A DNA stretch of 40,735 nucleotides, taken from the NCBI GenBank assembly GCA_021372815.1, contig JAJFTS010000173.1, positions 1 through 40,735 of the forward strand, read 5' to 3'. Both the position numbers and the translations under genes were made by a program. Positions within the stretch are counted from its first letter, which is position 1. Every line of letters begins with the position of its first letter. Below are positions 5,703 through 15,404 of this stretch, piece by piece. The notes under the pieces were generated by a model. That model was not told the origin of the DNA. It ran no database searches and saw nothing but the letters and a program-made list of their open reading frames with translations. The stretch comes from Deltaproteobacteria bacterium. Its GTDB lineage: Bacteria > Desulfobacterota > Syntrophia > Syntrophales > Smithellaceae.

Positions 5703-6701
5703 ATGAAAAAGCACATTCTGGCGGTTGCTGCATTATGGCTCTGTTGTATTGTTTTGTCCGGTACGGTCAACGCGGCCGGTGAATGGACGAAGGTAAAAGA
5801 CAGCAAAGGCATCAAGTGTTATGAACGGTCCGTCCCGGGCACCGACCTTAAAGAATTTATCGGTGTGACAACCATCGATGCCGGAATGGAAGTTATCGGG
5901 GAAGTTCTGCGCGACGTAGAGCGATTTCCGGAATGGATTACCGATTGTGCCAGCGCAAAAATTGAAAAAAAATATGATCGCAACACTTTTGTCATCTATA
6001 TGATTCTGAACCCCATCTTGATTCAACCCAGAGATATCGTTCTGAAAAACGAAACAGTCTACGATTATGAAAACGGCAACGCCAGAGTAAGTTTCTCCTG
6101 TACGGATGAAGTTAAAATTCCCGTTGAAAGAAAACGTACCCGGGTGAAGGTTATGAGCGGTTTGTATAAAATGGAATATCTGGGAAGAAATAAGACGAAA
6201 TTTATCTACAAGCTTAAAGTTGATCCCGCCGGCGACATTCCCAAAAAGATCGCCTTTTCAGCCATGAAAAATTATCCGTTCGATACATTGAAAAAACTGA
6301 ATAAAATGATTACCGACAGCAAATATGCCGCTGCCGCAAAAGGATCGGAAGATGAGCGGGAAATTAATACCAGGGCGGTAAATGAAAATATTGTGAGAAA
6401 GATATTCAGCAACAACATGATCAGGGTGGTAAAGGATAGGGCGTTGTTGACGGAAATCATTGCCGCCGACAGTGAGAATATTAAAAGCATAGCAGCGTCA
6501 GGCGGATCTTACGGGGCTGTTGAAAAGGCGGCAAGGGATGCTTATTTCAAGTATATTGATAAAATTGTCGGCGATAAAAAAACGGTCGAAAAACTTAAAG
6601 GAAATAAAAAGATGATCGCGGAAATAACCGATCTGGTTACGACAAGCTGTGAAGCAAACAATGATACGATAGACGGTATTGTTGCCCGCTATATCAGATA
6701 A
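5703..6701 (+). CDS. Exported START/SRPBCC-domain lipid-binding-like protein with extra C-terminal helical region
   Basis: 332 residues. Residues 1-24 form a signal peptide with cleavage near VNA-A. About 26-212 look like a START/SRPBCC domain: EWTKVKDSKGIKCYERSVPG, then EVLRDVERFPEWITDCASAKI, RDIVLKNETVYDYENGNARVSF and the terminal helix YPFDTLKKLNKMI. Such domains form a hydrophobic cavity for lipids or other apolar ligands. The remaining ~120 residues are charged, mostly helical by composition, and match no family I recognise. It is probably periplasmic. An aaagggg site precedes the ATG. It appears to be a single-gene unit with its own promoter; the ligand is unknown. Confidence 0.8.
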   Translation: MKKHILAVAALWLCCIVLSGTVNAAGEWTKVKDSKGIKCYERSVPGTDLKEFIGVTTIDAGMEVIGEVLRDVERFPEWITDCASAKIEKKYDRNTFVIYMILNPILIQPRDIVLKNETVYDYENGNARVSFSCTDEVKIPVERKRTRVKVMSGLYKMEYLGRNKTKFIYKLKVDPAGDIPKKIAFSAMKNYPFDTLKKLNKMITDSKYAAAAKGSEDEREINTRAVNENIVRKIFSNNMIRVVKDRALLTEIIAADSENIKSIAASGGSYGAVEKAARDAYFKYIDKIVGDKKTVEKLKGNKKMIAEITDLVTTSCEANNDTIDGIVARYIR

Positions 6702-6709
6702 AATGTTTC

Positions 6710-6739
6710 TTGAATAAGGCGAACGGTGTGTCGTATAAA
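6710..6739 (+). promoter_or_regulatory. Predicted promoter upstream of the hsp20-lon genes
   Basis: TTGAAT (6710-6715), within CTTGAA, an 18-bp spacer and TATAAA (6734-6739). CTTGAA resembles a heat-shock sigma-32 -35 element, but the -10 lacks the CCCCAT core, so the sigma factor is uncertain. No CIRCE element was seen. Confidence 0.4.
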
Positions 6740-6841
6740 TATAAAAATTAAAAATATGAGAATTTTTAAAGCGGTATTTACAAGTTGCGAAGGGGTTATT
6801 ATATTTTTATCAGTTAAGAAAGGTTTTGTGAGGCGGCGAAA

Positions 6842-7282
6842 ATGACTTACATAAAAATTAATTTCGGCAGTAATTTTGAAGATGAATTCCAGAAAGTCGT
6901 TGATGAAGTGTTTCATCTGGTGAGCCCGGCTTTCAGAAATTACGAATGTATCTGGCGACCCAACGTAGATGTATACGAATCGGCGGATGAAATTATCGTG
7001 CTGGCCGACATGGCGGGACTCAACAAAGAAGAACTGCACATCGAAGTGGATCGGAAAAAAGTCAAAATTGCCGGTATTCGCAAGGCGATTCAGCTTCTAC
7101 AAAATGCCCGTTACTGTCAGGCGGAAATTCCACACGGATATTTTGAAAGAAACGTGATTTTGCCATCGCCGGTGGAAGCACAGTCGGCTCAGGCTTCCTA
7201 TGCCGACGGGATTTTAATGGTCAGGATGAACAAACTGCCGGTTGGCAAATCGCATCGCGTGTCGATCATTTCGGAAAAGTAA
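6842..7282 (+). CDS. Small heat-shock protein, Hsp20/alpha-crystallin family
   Basis: 146 residues. The alpha-crystallin domain runs from about 37 to 133: RPNVDVYESADEIIVLADMAGLNKEELHIEVD, then CQAEIPHGYFERNVILPSPV and YADGILMVRMNKLP. The short C-terminal extension includes a V-S-I form of the IxI/V oligomerisation motif. Such proteins hold unfolding substrates for refolding or degradation. The gene is 40 bp upstream of lon in the same direction, a logical stress-response pair. A gaggcgg site precedes the ATG. Confidence 0.92.
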   Translation: MTYIKINFGSNFEDEFQKVVDEVFHLVSPAFRNYECIWRPNVDVYESADEIIVLADMAGLNKEELHIEVDRKKVKIAGIRKAIQLLQNARYCQAEIPHGYFERNVILPSPVEAQSAQASYADGILMVRMNKLPVGKSHRVSIISEK

Positions 7283-7322
7283 CCGACTTTTCTTTTTTTG
7301 ATAAAAATACTGGAGGTTAAAA

Positions 7323-9770
7323 ATGACGGAACAAAATGTCCCGCAAAATAAAAATGCATTTAATATACCGGAAGTGATTCCCATTCTTCCCATGCATAAT
7401 GTGCTGGTATTCCCCAAGACAATGATCCCGCTGGAAGTTACCGGCAGTGCTTCTATCCTGGTAGATGAAGCGATGACGAAGGACCGTCTTGTCGGTCTGA
7501 TTATGTCCAAAAAAGAACCGGAAAAACCCAACGTGTATACAAAGGAAGATTTGCATCCGGTGGGTACCTGTGCCGTGATCATGAAAATGGCTAAAACCAT
7601 GGAAAATCACACGCAGATGCTCCTGCAGGGTATCAGCCGCTTTTCGATAGAAGAAATTGTTGAAGGAAAGCCTTATCAGCAGGCGCGTATCAAAATTATT
7701 GAAGAGAAGGATGTCAAGGATCTGGAAACGGAAGCGTTAATGTCAAACCTGTTGTCGTTGTTCGATCGTATCCTGAAGCTTTCGCCTTTTCTGCCGCCGG
7801 AGTTCGGCCCGATGGCCAAATCGATCACGGAAGCAGGCACTTTAGCCGATTTGATCGCGTCCATCATCAACGCGCCGCTGGAAGAGAAGCAAAAAGTGCT
7901 GAATATCGCCGACGTTAAAAAACGTCTGAAGGAACTGACTCTTCTGGTCAACCATCAAATGGAAGTTCTGGAGCTGGGCAATAAAATTCAAACAAAAGTA
8001 AAAGACGACATTGATAAGAATCAAAGGGAGTATTATCTACGTCAGCAGATGAAAGCCATCAAACAGGAACTTGGCGAATCCGACGAAAATACGGTAGAGA
8101 CGGAAGAATACAGTAAAAAGATTGAGGAAAAAAATCTTCCCGAGGAAGCGAAAAAGGAAGCGTTAAGGGAATTGGATAGATTGTCTCGCATGCATCCGTC
8201 GTCGGCGGAATATACGGTTTCTTCGACCTACCTGGATTGGATGACGGCGCTGCCCTGGCATGATTCGACAAAGGATAATCTGGATATCACCAAAGCGCGC
8301 CAGGTTCTTGATGAAGATCATTATGGCTTGGCGAAACCAAAAAAACGCATCATTGAATATCTGGCAGTGCGCAAACTTAAACCGGATTCCAAGGGACCGA
8401 TCCTTTGTTTTGTCGGTCCTCCGGGAACAGGCAAAACTTCGCTCGGTCAGTCCATCGCGCGGGCTCTGGGGCGGAAGTTTATACGCCTCTCCCTGGGCGG
8501 TGTGCGCGATGAGGCGGAGATTCGCGGTCATCGCCGCACCTATATCGGCGCTTTGCCCGGACGAATTATACAGGGAATCCGGCGCGCTGAATCGAATAAT
8601 CCCGTGTTTATGCTGGATGAAATAGATAAGGTCGGCAGTGATTTCCGCGGCGATCCTTCCTCGGCTTTGCTGGAAGTTTTGGACCCGCAGCAGAACAACA
8701 CTTTTTCCGATCATTATCTGGATGTGCCTTTCGATCTTTCGCACGTCATGTTCATCACGACGGCCAATATGCTGGACACAATTCCCCCGGCTTTGCTCGA
8801 CAGGCTGGAGGTTATCGAATTGAACGGCTATACGCAGGAAGAAAAGATAAAAATCGCCGAGCGTTATTTGATTCCGCGTCAATTGAAGGAAAACGGTTTG
8901 AACGCTTCGCAGTTTAAGTTAACCAGCAAAGCGCTCAACACGATTATTTCTGGTTACACGCGGGAAGCCGGTGTACGCAATCTGGAAAGAGAGATTGCCA
9001 ATGCATGCCGCGGCGTGGCGGCACAGATTGCCGAAGGTACCATAAAATCAAAAACTGTGACCGAGAAAGACATCCACAAATATCTCGGCCCGGTACGGGT
9101 TCTTGCCGACATTGATTCGCGCATTACGAAACCAGGCATTGCCATCGGCCTGGCTTGGACGCCGGTTGGCGGAGACATGCTTTTTATCGAAGCCACGGCC
9201 ATGAAGGGCAAAAAAGGTCTTACGCTTACCGGACAGCTGGGCGATGTCATGAAAGAATCGGCATCGGCGGCGCTTAGTTTCATCCGGACCAATGCAAGAG
9301 AACTGGGTGTGAAAACGGATTTCTTTGAGGAGATGGATATTCATATCCATGTTCCGGCGGGCGCGATTCCCAAGGACGGTCCATCGGCCGGCGTAACGAT
9401 GCTGACGGCGCTGACTTCTCTTTTGAGCGGTCGCAAAGTTAAAAAACATCTGGCCATGACCGGAGAAATCACGCTGCGTGGAGCGGTTCTGCCGGTAGGC
9501 GGCATTAAGGAAAAGGTTTTGGCGGCTTACCGGGCGGGAATCAAAACAATTCTGCTGCCGGAGTGGAACCGCAAGGACATTGAAGATATTCCGCCGAACG
9601 TAAGAGAAAGCATTTCGTTTCACTTTGTGCAAGATATGATGGACGTTGTTAAATTGGCTTTGGAACCGGCAAAGGATAAAAAAACAGCAAAGAAAACAGC
9701 CAAAAGGAACAGGCCTGTTGCTCCAGCTAAGAAAAAAATGAAAAAAAAAGCAGAAAAGCTCAAGCGCTAA
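7323..9770 (+). CDS. lon: ATP-dependent Lon protease
   Basis: 815 residues, the usual LonA length. Domains in order: N-terminal substrate-binding domain (from [21 protein letters not shown], about 20-215), coiled-coil region (about 215-320), AAA+ domain with Walker A GPPGTGKT (365-372) and Walker B FMLDEID (429-435), and a C-terminal Ser-Lys protease domain with S688 in PKDGPSAGV and K731 in [10 protein letters not shown], the 43-residue spacing found in E. coli Lon (S679/K722). The protein ends in an unusual lysine-rich tail of about 30 residues. It degrades misfolded and regulatory proteins in the cytoplasm. The ATG has a strong ggaggt site. It lies between hsp20 and the hydratase gene, probably in one operon. 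Confidence 0.98.
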   Translation: MTEQNVPQNKNAFNIPEVIPILPMHNVLVFPKTMIPLEVTGSASILVDEAMTKDRLVGLIMSKKEPEKPNVYTKEDLHPVGTCAVIMKMAKTMENHTQMLLQGISRFSIEEIVEGKPYQQARIKIIEEKDVKDLETEALMSNLLSLFDRILKLSPFLPPEFGPMAKSITEAGTLADLIASIINAPLEEKQKVLNIADVKKRLKELTLLVNHQMEVLELGNKIQTKVKDDIDKNQREYYLRQQMKAIKQELGESDENTVETEEYSKKIEEKNLPEEAKKEALRELDRLSRMHPSSAEYTVSSTYLDWMTALPWHDSTKDNLDITKARQVLDEDHYGLAKPKKRIIEYLAVRKLKPDSKGPILCFVGPPGTGKTSLGQSIARALGRKFIRLSLGGVRDEAEIRGHRRTYIGALPGRIIQGIRRAESNNPVFMLDEIDKVGSDFRGDPSSALLEVLDPQQNNTFSDHYLDVPFDLSHVMFITTANMLDTIPPALLDRLEVIELNGYTQEEKIKIAERYLIPRQLKENGLNASQFKLTSKALNTIISGYTREAGVRNLEREIANACRGVAAQIAEGTIKSKTVTEKDIHKYLGPVRVLADIDSRITKPGIAIGLAWTPVGGDMLFIEATAMKGKKGLTLTGQLGDVMKESASAALSFIRTNARELGVKTDFFEEMDIHIHVPAGAIPKDGPSAGVTMLTALTSLLSGRKVKKHLAMTGEITLRGAVLPVGGIKEKVLAAYRAGIKTILLPEWNRKDIEDIPPNVRESISFHFVQDMMDVVKLALEPAKDKKTAKKTAKRNRPVAPAKKKMKKKAEKLKR

Positions 9771-9791
9771 AATCATAGAAAGGTGAGAATT

Positions 9792-10562
9792 ATGGCAGCT
9801 CAATATCTATTACTTACGGTTGAAGAAAATGTGGCTACTGTTACCATCAACAGGCCGGACAAAGGCAATTCTCTGTCGCCTCAGGTGTTGGAGGAAATCG
9901 AGATGATGTTTACCGATCTTTCCCGCCGTCAGGACGTGCATGTTGTGGTATTCACCGGCGGCGAAAGGTATTTTTCCGCCGGATTTGACCTGACTTATAT
10001 TCGCACCTTACAAAAAGTGAATAATGAGGACTATACCGCATTGTTTCATCGGGCCTATCGTTCCGTGATGTTCTGCGAACAGCCGGTGATCTGCGCGGTG
10101 GGCGGTCCGGCCATCGCCGGAGGTTTCGACCTGACCATGATGTGCGACATCCGCTATGCATCCGAACGCGCCAGATTCGGACAACGCGAAATTGTACTCT
10201 CCCTCAATCCCACGATGGATCCGCTCTGGAGAATAGTGGGATTGAGCAATGCCATGGAATCAGCTCTTACGGGACGCATCTGGGATGCCCAGGAGGCTCT
10301 GCGCATGGGTTATATCTCGCGCATTTTTTCTGAGGGCGAACTGCTGAAAGAAGTCGGCACTATTGCCCGTGAGATTGCCACTTATGACCGCGGCTGTCTG
10401 AAGGAAACAAAGCAGTTGACGCATCTGCTGTTGAACTCCGGTCTGGATCAGGCCATGCGTCAGCAGGAATGGCTCTTCCGTTCCTATATCGGTTCCGAAG
10501 ACAATCATCAGCGCATCGATGATCTTCAGACGAAATTAGCCTCGATGCGGAGAAACAAATAG
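9792..10562 (+). CDS. Enoyl-CoA hydratase/isomerase (crotonase) family protein
   Basis: 256 residues. Crotonase-fold landmarks: FTGGERYFSAGFDLTYI (first oxyanion-hole strand) and AVGGPAIAGGFDLTMMCDIRYAS...FGQREI. In rat crotonase the catalytic pair is E144 (GGCEL) and E164 (FGQPE); here the equivalents are D113 and E133, so one catalytic glutamate is replaced by aspartate. Activity may be hydratase, isomerase or another crotonase reaction. The start is ATG 9792, 21 nt after the lon stop, with an aaaggtgag site; an in-frame GTG at 9783 lies within that site. Probably co-transcribed with lon. It could take part in beta-oxidation or benzoyl/cyclohexane-carboxyl-CoA pathways, but no partner genes are adjacent. 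Confidence 0.88.
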   Translation: MAAQYLLLTVEENVATVTINRPDKGNSLSPQVLEEIEMMFTDLSRRQDVHVVVFTGGERYFSAGFDLTYIRTLQKVNNEDYTALFHRAYRSVMFCEQPVICAVGGPAIAGGFDLTMMCDIRYASERARFGQREIVLSLNPTMDPLWRIVGLSNAMESALTGRIWDAQEALRMGYISRIFSEGELLKEVGTIAREIATYDRGCLKETKQLTHLLLNSGLDQAMRQQEWLFRSYIGSEDNHQRIDDLQTKLASMRRNK

Positions 10563-10667
10563 TCAGACATTATTTATTTTGTTGCAACAGACAGAAAAGA
10601 TTTCTGCACAATGACCGATGAGGAAATATAGCGCTGGTATTGTCGATATACTTGAACCAAGATTTTC

Positions 10668-10696
10668 TTGACATACAAGAACGCCTTACCTATATT
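10668..10696 (+). promoter_or_regulatory. Near-consensus sigma-70 promoter of the radical SAM gene
   Basis: TTGACA (10668-10673), exactly 17 bp, TATATT (10691-10696). It lies about 100 bp before the ATG at 10801. The first 14 bases (TTGACATACAAGAA) recur in the pyruvate kinase promoter at 30489. Confidence 0.7.
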
Positions 10697-10800
10697 CATT
10701 ATATATAGAAAAGGAATGTGGAAACGCTTTTTTTTCTTCCAAAACAATTTTATAATTAAGGTTCAGTCAGTATCCAGAAACTGATAAAAAGGGCAGACTA

Positions 10801-12399
10801 ATGGATGTCATTGTTATTGCTGACAGCGGTTCGGTAAGTGTATCAGGGACGAACAAACTAAAATTGATGGTTGATGGACACGTTGCCACTATTCAAGCTA
10901 TAGAAAATTTTCTTGATAATAACGGACGCGTTATTGATCCTGTTATAGGTGATGGAGTTTCTAGTTGGGCATCTTCTCTGAAACTTAATGGAATCTTTTT
11001 ATATAGCTATTTATTCAAACAAGGATTTGATGTTGCTTTAATCAATAATTACTATGATGAGAGAGATCATTTTATTCAAATGCTGACACAATCCCCTAAG
11101 GCAGTGGTAATTTCTACATCTTTCATCTTGAATAAAGAGACATTGAATCAAATAGCTCATGACATCAAGTCTCTGGCTCCAGGAATTTTTATAATAGCTG
11201 GTGGGCAATTTGTACATCTTTCCAAAAGGATCAAAGATAGGATGCTTTCGGAATACCCAATAATGGATATTTTTAGCTCCAATTATCTTTTCCTTGAAGA
11301 AGGAGATGAACCACCTGTTGATCTTTATATCATCAGTACAACTGGCGAATCTATTCTTGCTACTGCTTTAAAGATGCTTAAGGCCAAAGGGAAGGTTAAC
11401 GAGTTGCCGGATACGGCAATTTATCAAGGAAAAAGATACATATTCGGCAAAGAGATGGACACAGTTGAAAAAAAAGGAGGAGTTACCGTTGATTGGGCAA
11501 ACGTGCCACAATCTTTTTTCCAATCAGGCGTAGTTCCTATGCAGGCCAGCTATGGTTGTCCTTATGATTGTGCTTTTTGTAATTTCATGAAAGATAGACG
11601 ATTGATGGGAATAAAACCTCTGGATAATCTGATATCTGAATTGAAGACCGTCGAAGAAAAGGGAGCTCGGTATGTGTGGTTTGTGGATGATAATTTTAGA
11701 CTGGGTAAAAATGACCTGAAAACTGTCTGTCGACAGTTTATCGACCACGGTATTAAAGTAAAATGGAAGAGTTTTATCCGTGTCAGTGCATTGAAGGATA
11801 TGGATATGCGACTTTTAAAAGAAGCCGGATGCATCGAAGTCCAGTTCGGACTGGAATCAGCCGATCAAACATTGTTAACCAAGATGAATAAGAAAGCTAA
11901 TCCGGAACTCTATGCCCAAGTAGTAAAAAAGGTCATGGAGGCCGGTATAAACTGTTCGTGCTATTTTGTCTTTGGTTTCCCTGGAGAAACCAAAGACACA
12001 ATCAAGCGTACCAGCTATTTTATAAAAGAGCTGGAACATTACTCCTTAGATGGTTATATTTATTTTACGATGTTTCCATTTATTATAGCTCCGTTAAGTC
12101 CAATATCTGAACTGAAGAATGCACAATGCTATGGGTTAAAAGGATCTATGTATGATTGGGAACACAATACGATGAATGCCAAAGAGGCCATTGAATATGC
12201 TTTAAAGTCTTTTTTTGAACTCAAAACGTCAGGGATTATTTATCATGGTGATAACTTGGATATGCTTCTTGACTTGGATTCCCGACATAGAAAAGAATTT
12301 ATTGCTAAAAGACATAAGATGGCTAAAATGGCAGCAACTGCGCCAATTCATAATGAAGATCTCATTAAGTCATTTAAAGATGTCTTGCGTAATCACTAA
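10801..12399 (+). CDS. Cobalamin-binding-domain radical SAM protein
   Basis: 532 residues. The N-terminal half (about 60-180) has a B12-binding-like Rossmann fold (LKLNGIFLYSYLFKQGFDVALINNYY, VVISTSFIL, PGIFIIAGGQFV). The radical SAM core follows, with the [4Fe-4S]/AdoMet motif C253-x3-C257-x2-C260 (GCPYDCAFC), then YVWFVDDNF, EVQFGLESAD and YFVFGFPGET strands. This class methylates unactivated carbons or performs other radical chemistry on lipids, sugars or secondary metabolites; the substrate is unknown. A good promoter and a modest agggc ribosome-binding site precede the ATG. It is the first gene of an AT-rich co-directional run with HD-GYP, methyltransferase, PilZ-like and SDR genes, which suggests a shared modification pathway. 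Confidence 0.85.
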   Translation: MDVIVIADSGSVSVSGTNKLKLMVDGHVATIQAIENFLDNNGRVIDPVIGDGVSSWASSLKLNGIFLYSYLFKQGFDVALINNYYDERDHFIQMLTQSPKAVVISTSFILNKETLNQIAHDIKSLAPGIFIIAGGQFVHLSKRIKDRMLSEYPIMDIFSSNYLFLEEGDEPPVDLYIISTTGESILATALKMLKAKGKVNELPDTAIYQGKRYIFGKEMDTVEKKGGVTVDWANVPQSFFQSGVVPMQASYGCPYDCAFCNFMKDRRLMGIKPLDNLISELKTVEEKGARYVWFVDDNFRLGKNDLKTVCRQFIDHGIKVKWKSFIRVSALKDMDMRLLKEAGCIEVQFGLESADQTLLTKMNKKANPELYAQVVKKVMEAGINCSCYFVFGFPGETKDTIKRTSYFIKELEHYSLDGYIYFTMFPFIIAPLSPISELKNAQCYGLKGSMYDWEHNTMNAKEAIEYALKSFFELKTSGIIYHGDNLDMLLDLDSRHRKEFIAKRHKMAKMAATAPIHNEDLIKSFKDVLRNH

Positions 12400-12461
12400 T
12401 ATTTGACAATCATCAGCGTACAGAAATAATTATCAACAAGCCTTTATAAATCCGTATTTCG

Positions 12462-12490
12462 TTGACAGGTAAAATGCTTTTCTATATAAT
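12462..12490 (+). promoter_or_regulatory. Fully consensus sigma-70 promoter of the HD-GYP gene
   Basis: TTGACA (12462-12467), 17 bp, TATAAT (12485-12490): perfect hexamers and spacing. The predicted start near 12497 leaves a leader of about 58 nt to the TTG start at 12555. Confidence 0.75.
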
Positions 12491-12554
12491 CCCGATCAAA
12501 ATAAGAATGGTTAAGTATAGAAATTATTTTTAGAAACTGACCAGGGGAGTTTAT

Positions 12555-14465
12555 TTGGATTCACCACCTCTTTATAATAGCCGGATCATTAATACATACA
12601 TTAAATATATCAAGAAATGCTATGAGCATGTAAATATAGACAAACTGTATGACCACGCACATATAGAACCTTATGAAGTAGCGGATCAAAATCACTGGTT
12701 TACTCAGGAACAAATCAATCTTTTTCATCAAAAACTATCCGAACTGACAGGATCTGCTAACATAGCTCGGGAAGCCGGTCGCTATGCTGCTTCTACAGAA
12801 GCAATCGGTGTGATGCGGCAGTATGTTCTTGGAATGGTAAATCCTTCTCAAGCGTATGGAATGCTCAGCAAATACGCTAGCCAGTTTTCACGATCAGCTA
12901 CGATTAAAACTAAAATGATAAATTCAAATAAAATTGAAATTGTGGTTACGCCGAAAAATGGTATACAGGAACAACCGTTTCAATGTGAGAATAGAATAGG
13001 ACATTTTGAATCAATAAATTTTGCCTTCTACAACACCATACCTCAAATTGATCATCCAGAGTGTATATTCAAGGGGGGAAGTTGCTGCCGTTACATAGTA
13101 GAATGGAAAGGCAACTATTCGTACATCTTAAAGAGGGTCAGAAATATAATTTATCTGGTGTTATCAATTATCAGTGTCATATTGATTGTTTTATATCCAT
13201 TAAGTGAGTTAATGGACTTTGTGCCGATTATAATAGCCACTATTCTTGCAGTAGGATTGCTAAGCGATAAACATACAAAAAATGAACTTAGAAATAGTAT
13301 TATGAATCTTGAACACTCTCGTGATGACCTTATCCAGCAGATGGAAATCAATTATAACAATTCGCAGATGGTTCATGAGATAGGTAGCACAATAAATAAA
13401 TATGTTAATATAGAAGAAATTCTTAATAATGTAATACAAATACTGGAAAAAAGGCTCGGGTATGATAGATGCCTTATTATGTTTGCCAATGAGGAAAGAA
13501 CGCGTTTGGTATTCAAGGCAGGTTTTGGATACAACGACAAACAAATCAGCATAATAAGAGCAACCGAATTCGATCTTACCAAACCGGAGTCAAAAGGTGT
13601 TTTTGTGGTATCCTTTAAAGAGCAGAAGCCTTATCTGGTTAATGATATCAGCACTATCACCGGCAAGCTTTCACGAAAGAGTTTGCAGTTTGCTCAAGAT
13701 ATGGGGACACAATCGTTTATTTGTTGCCCTATTGTTTCCGACACAAAGTCTATTGGTATCCTTACCGTCGATAATTTTAAAACAAAGCGAACACTGGTCG
13801 AAAGCGATCTTCGACTTCTTATGGGGATCGCTTCTGTGCTCGGTGTTAGTATACGAAACGCTGAATTGCACGAACAACGCAACCGTCAACTCAAATCGAT
13901 ATTAAAAGCGCTGGCAGCGAGTATTGACGCGCGCGATCCATACACGGCAGGCCATTCCGAGAAGGTAACGGAATACGCTTTAGGAATATGTCAGGAGATG
14001 AATATACCGGCTGACTATGCTGAAGTAGTTGGAGTTGCCGCTTCGCTGCATGATTACGGCAAAATCGGTATTTCGGACGCATTGCTTAAGAAGGAAGGAC
14101 TTCTTACTGCTGAAGAATATGAAACTATTAAAACCCATGCTGTTAAAACGCGCAATATTCTGGAAAAAATTGATTTTCACGGCTCTTACAGTCTTATTCC
14201 TGAAATTGCCGAAGCGCATCATGAAAAACTTGACGGTAGCGGGTATCCGCGTGGATTAAAGGGGCATGAAATTCCCATCGGCTCCCGTATTATCGCCGTT
14301 GCTGATTTTTTTGAGGCAATTACGGCTAAACGTCTTTATCGCGATCCCATGCCCATTCCCGAAGCAATTGAAATGTTGCGCAGGGAGAGTGACGTTCATT
14401 TTAGCAGAGAAATTGTAGAAGCATTTATTAATTTTTATAAGACGAAATATAATATGGCCGTATGA
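12555..14465 (+). CDS. Membrane-anchored GAF/HD-GYP cyclic-di-GMP phosphodiesterase with N-terminal sensor region
   Basis: 636 residues, starting at TTG 12555, supported by an aggggag site 4 nt upstream. Residues 1-190 form a sensor-like region ending in a Cys-rich HPECIFKGGSCCRYIVEW block, vaguely like V4R ligand-binding domains; I do not assign it firmly. Two membrane segments follow (about 196-212 and 217-235), then a short coiled coil, a GAF domain (about 275-445) and a complete HD-GYP domain (about 450-630) with H499-D500 in HDYGKIG and HHEKLDGSGYP at 555-565. HD-GYP enzymes hydrolyse c-di-GMP to GMP. All key metal and GYP residues are present, so it is probably active. Downstream lies a protein with PilZ-like motifs, which supports local c-di-GMP signalling. 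Confidence 0.9.
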   Translation: MDSPPLYNSRIINTYIKYIKKCYEHVNIDKLYDHAHIEPYEVADQNHWFTQEQINLFHQKLSELTGSANIAREAGRYAASTEAIGVMRQYVLGMVNPSQAYGMLSKYASQFSRSATIKTKMINSNKIEIVVTPKNGIQEQPFQCENRIGHFESINFAFYNTIPQIDHPECIFKGGSCCRYIVEWKGNYSYILKRVRNIIYLVLSIISVILIVLYPLSELMDFVPIIIATILAVGLLSDKHTKNELRNSIMNLEHSRDDLIQQMEINYNNSQMVHEIGSTINKYVNIEEILNNVIQILEKRLGYDRCLIMFANEERTRLVFKAGFGYNDKQISIIRATEFDLTKPESKGVFVVSFKEQKPYLVNDISTITGKLSRKSLQFAQDMGTQSFICCPIVSDTKSIGILTVDNFKTKRTLVESDLRLLMGIASVLGVSIRNAELHEQRNRQLKSILKALAASIDARDPYTAGHSEKVTEYALGICQEMNIPADYAEVVGVAASLHDYGKIGISDALLKKEGLLTAEEYETIKTHAVKTRNILEKIDFHGSYSLIPEIAEAHHEKLDGSGYPRGLKGHEIPIGSRIIAVADFFEAITAKRLYRDPMPIPEAIEMLRRESDVHFSREIVEAFINFYKTKYNMAV

Positions 14466-14529
14466 CGGAAAAAGATTACTTAAAATATTTTGGTAAGGAG
14501 ATAACAAAATAAACTCACAAACATATTTA

Positions 14530-15342
14530 ATGGAAAATGCTGAAGAGGAAAAAAGGCTTGATATCAAGACGGATCCGGAAGCTGTCAAGGCGCAGGCCTT
14601 ATGGTTCGGTATAGGTCCGGGTGCAAGGGTGTTGGATGTGGGCTGCGGTCCGGGTAAAACAACCGCTCTGTTGCATGATTTGGTTCAGCCGGATGGAGAA
14701 GCCTTAGGTGTCGATATTGCGGAAAGTCGCATTAGTTACGCACGCTCTTTTTACGGTGGTAAAAATGGAATAGATTTTCAAGTCACGGACGTTCGCCTGC
14801 CTATGAATGATCTGGGACAATTCGATTTTATCTGGGTGCGTTTCGTCTTGGAATATTACCGTGTAGGCGCTCTAGACATTATCAAAAATATAAGCGCCAA
14901 TCTGAAGCCGGGCGGTTATATGTGTTTGCTTGATCTTGATTATAACTGTCTCAGCCATTGGGAGATGCCGCCGGCGCTGGAGGCCATTGTTATAAAAACA
15001 ATGCTCTATACACAAGAAAACTATAACTTCGACCTTTACGCCGGACGTAAATTCTACGCTCATCTGTATGATCTGGGCTTTGAAGACATCAGTGTAAACG
15101 TTATGCCGCATCATCTGATATATGGAGAACTTCAGCCTTCGGATGAATTCAATTGGATGAAAAAGCTCGAAATAGGCTCTCAGAAATCTCCCAATATATT
15201 TAAGGATTATCCGGGCGGTATTGAAAGTTGTTTAAGTGATTTCAAAACTTTTTTCAGAGATCCGCGGCGCTTTACCTATTCCCCGCTTATTCTTTGCAAG
15301 GGCAGAAAGCCGTTGCCCAAAGGGACAAAGAAAACAATATAA
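14530..15342 (+). CDS. Class I SAM-dependent methyltransferase
   Basis: 270 residues from the first ATG. Motif I is ARVLDVGCGPGKTT, followed by the acidic end of beta-2 (LGVDIAE) and post-motif blocks FDFIWVRFVLEYY and LKPGGYMCLLDLDYN. The acceptor is unknown. The start is doubtful: the ATG at 14530 has no ribosome-binding site, whereas an AAGGAG at 14495-14500 sits 8 nt before an in-frame ATA at 14509. The extra residues (NSQTYL, running into MENAEEEKRLDIKTD) look like the normal start of such methyltransferases, so the ancestral start was probably at 14509. The gene lies 64 bp after the HD-GYP gene and 62 bp before the PilZ-like gene, probably one operon. Confidence 0.85.
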   Translation: MENAEEEKRLDIKTDPEAVKAQALWFGIGPGARVLDVGCGPGKTTALLHDLVQPDGEALGVDIAESRISYARSFYGGKNGIDFQVTDVRLPMNDLGQFDFIWVRFVLEYYRVGALDIIKNISANLKPGGYMCLLDLDYNCLSHWEMPPALEAIVIKTMLYTQENYNFDLYAGRKFYAHLYDLGFEDISVNVMPHHLIYGELQPSDEFNWMKKLEIGSQKSPNIFKDYPGGIESCLSDFKTFFRDPRRFTYSPLILCKGRKPLPKGTKKTI

Positions 15343-15404
15343 AGCTTCCCGACGTTTTTACGGGGAAAATAATGATTTAAAAGTAGTCTGCAACAACGAG
15401 GTTC

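Noticed and set aside
8163..8882. 239-codon minus-strand ORF within lon
   Set aside because: Shadow of a highly conserved plus-strand gene whose motifs are all intact.
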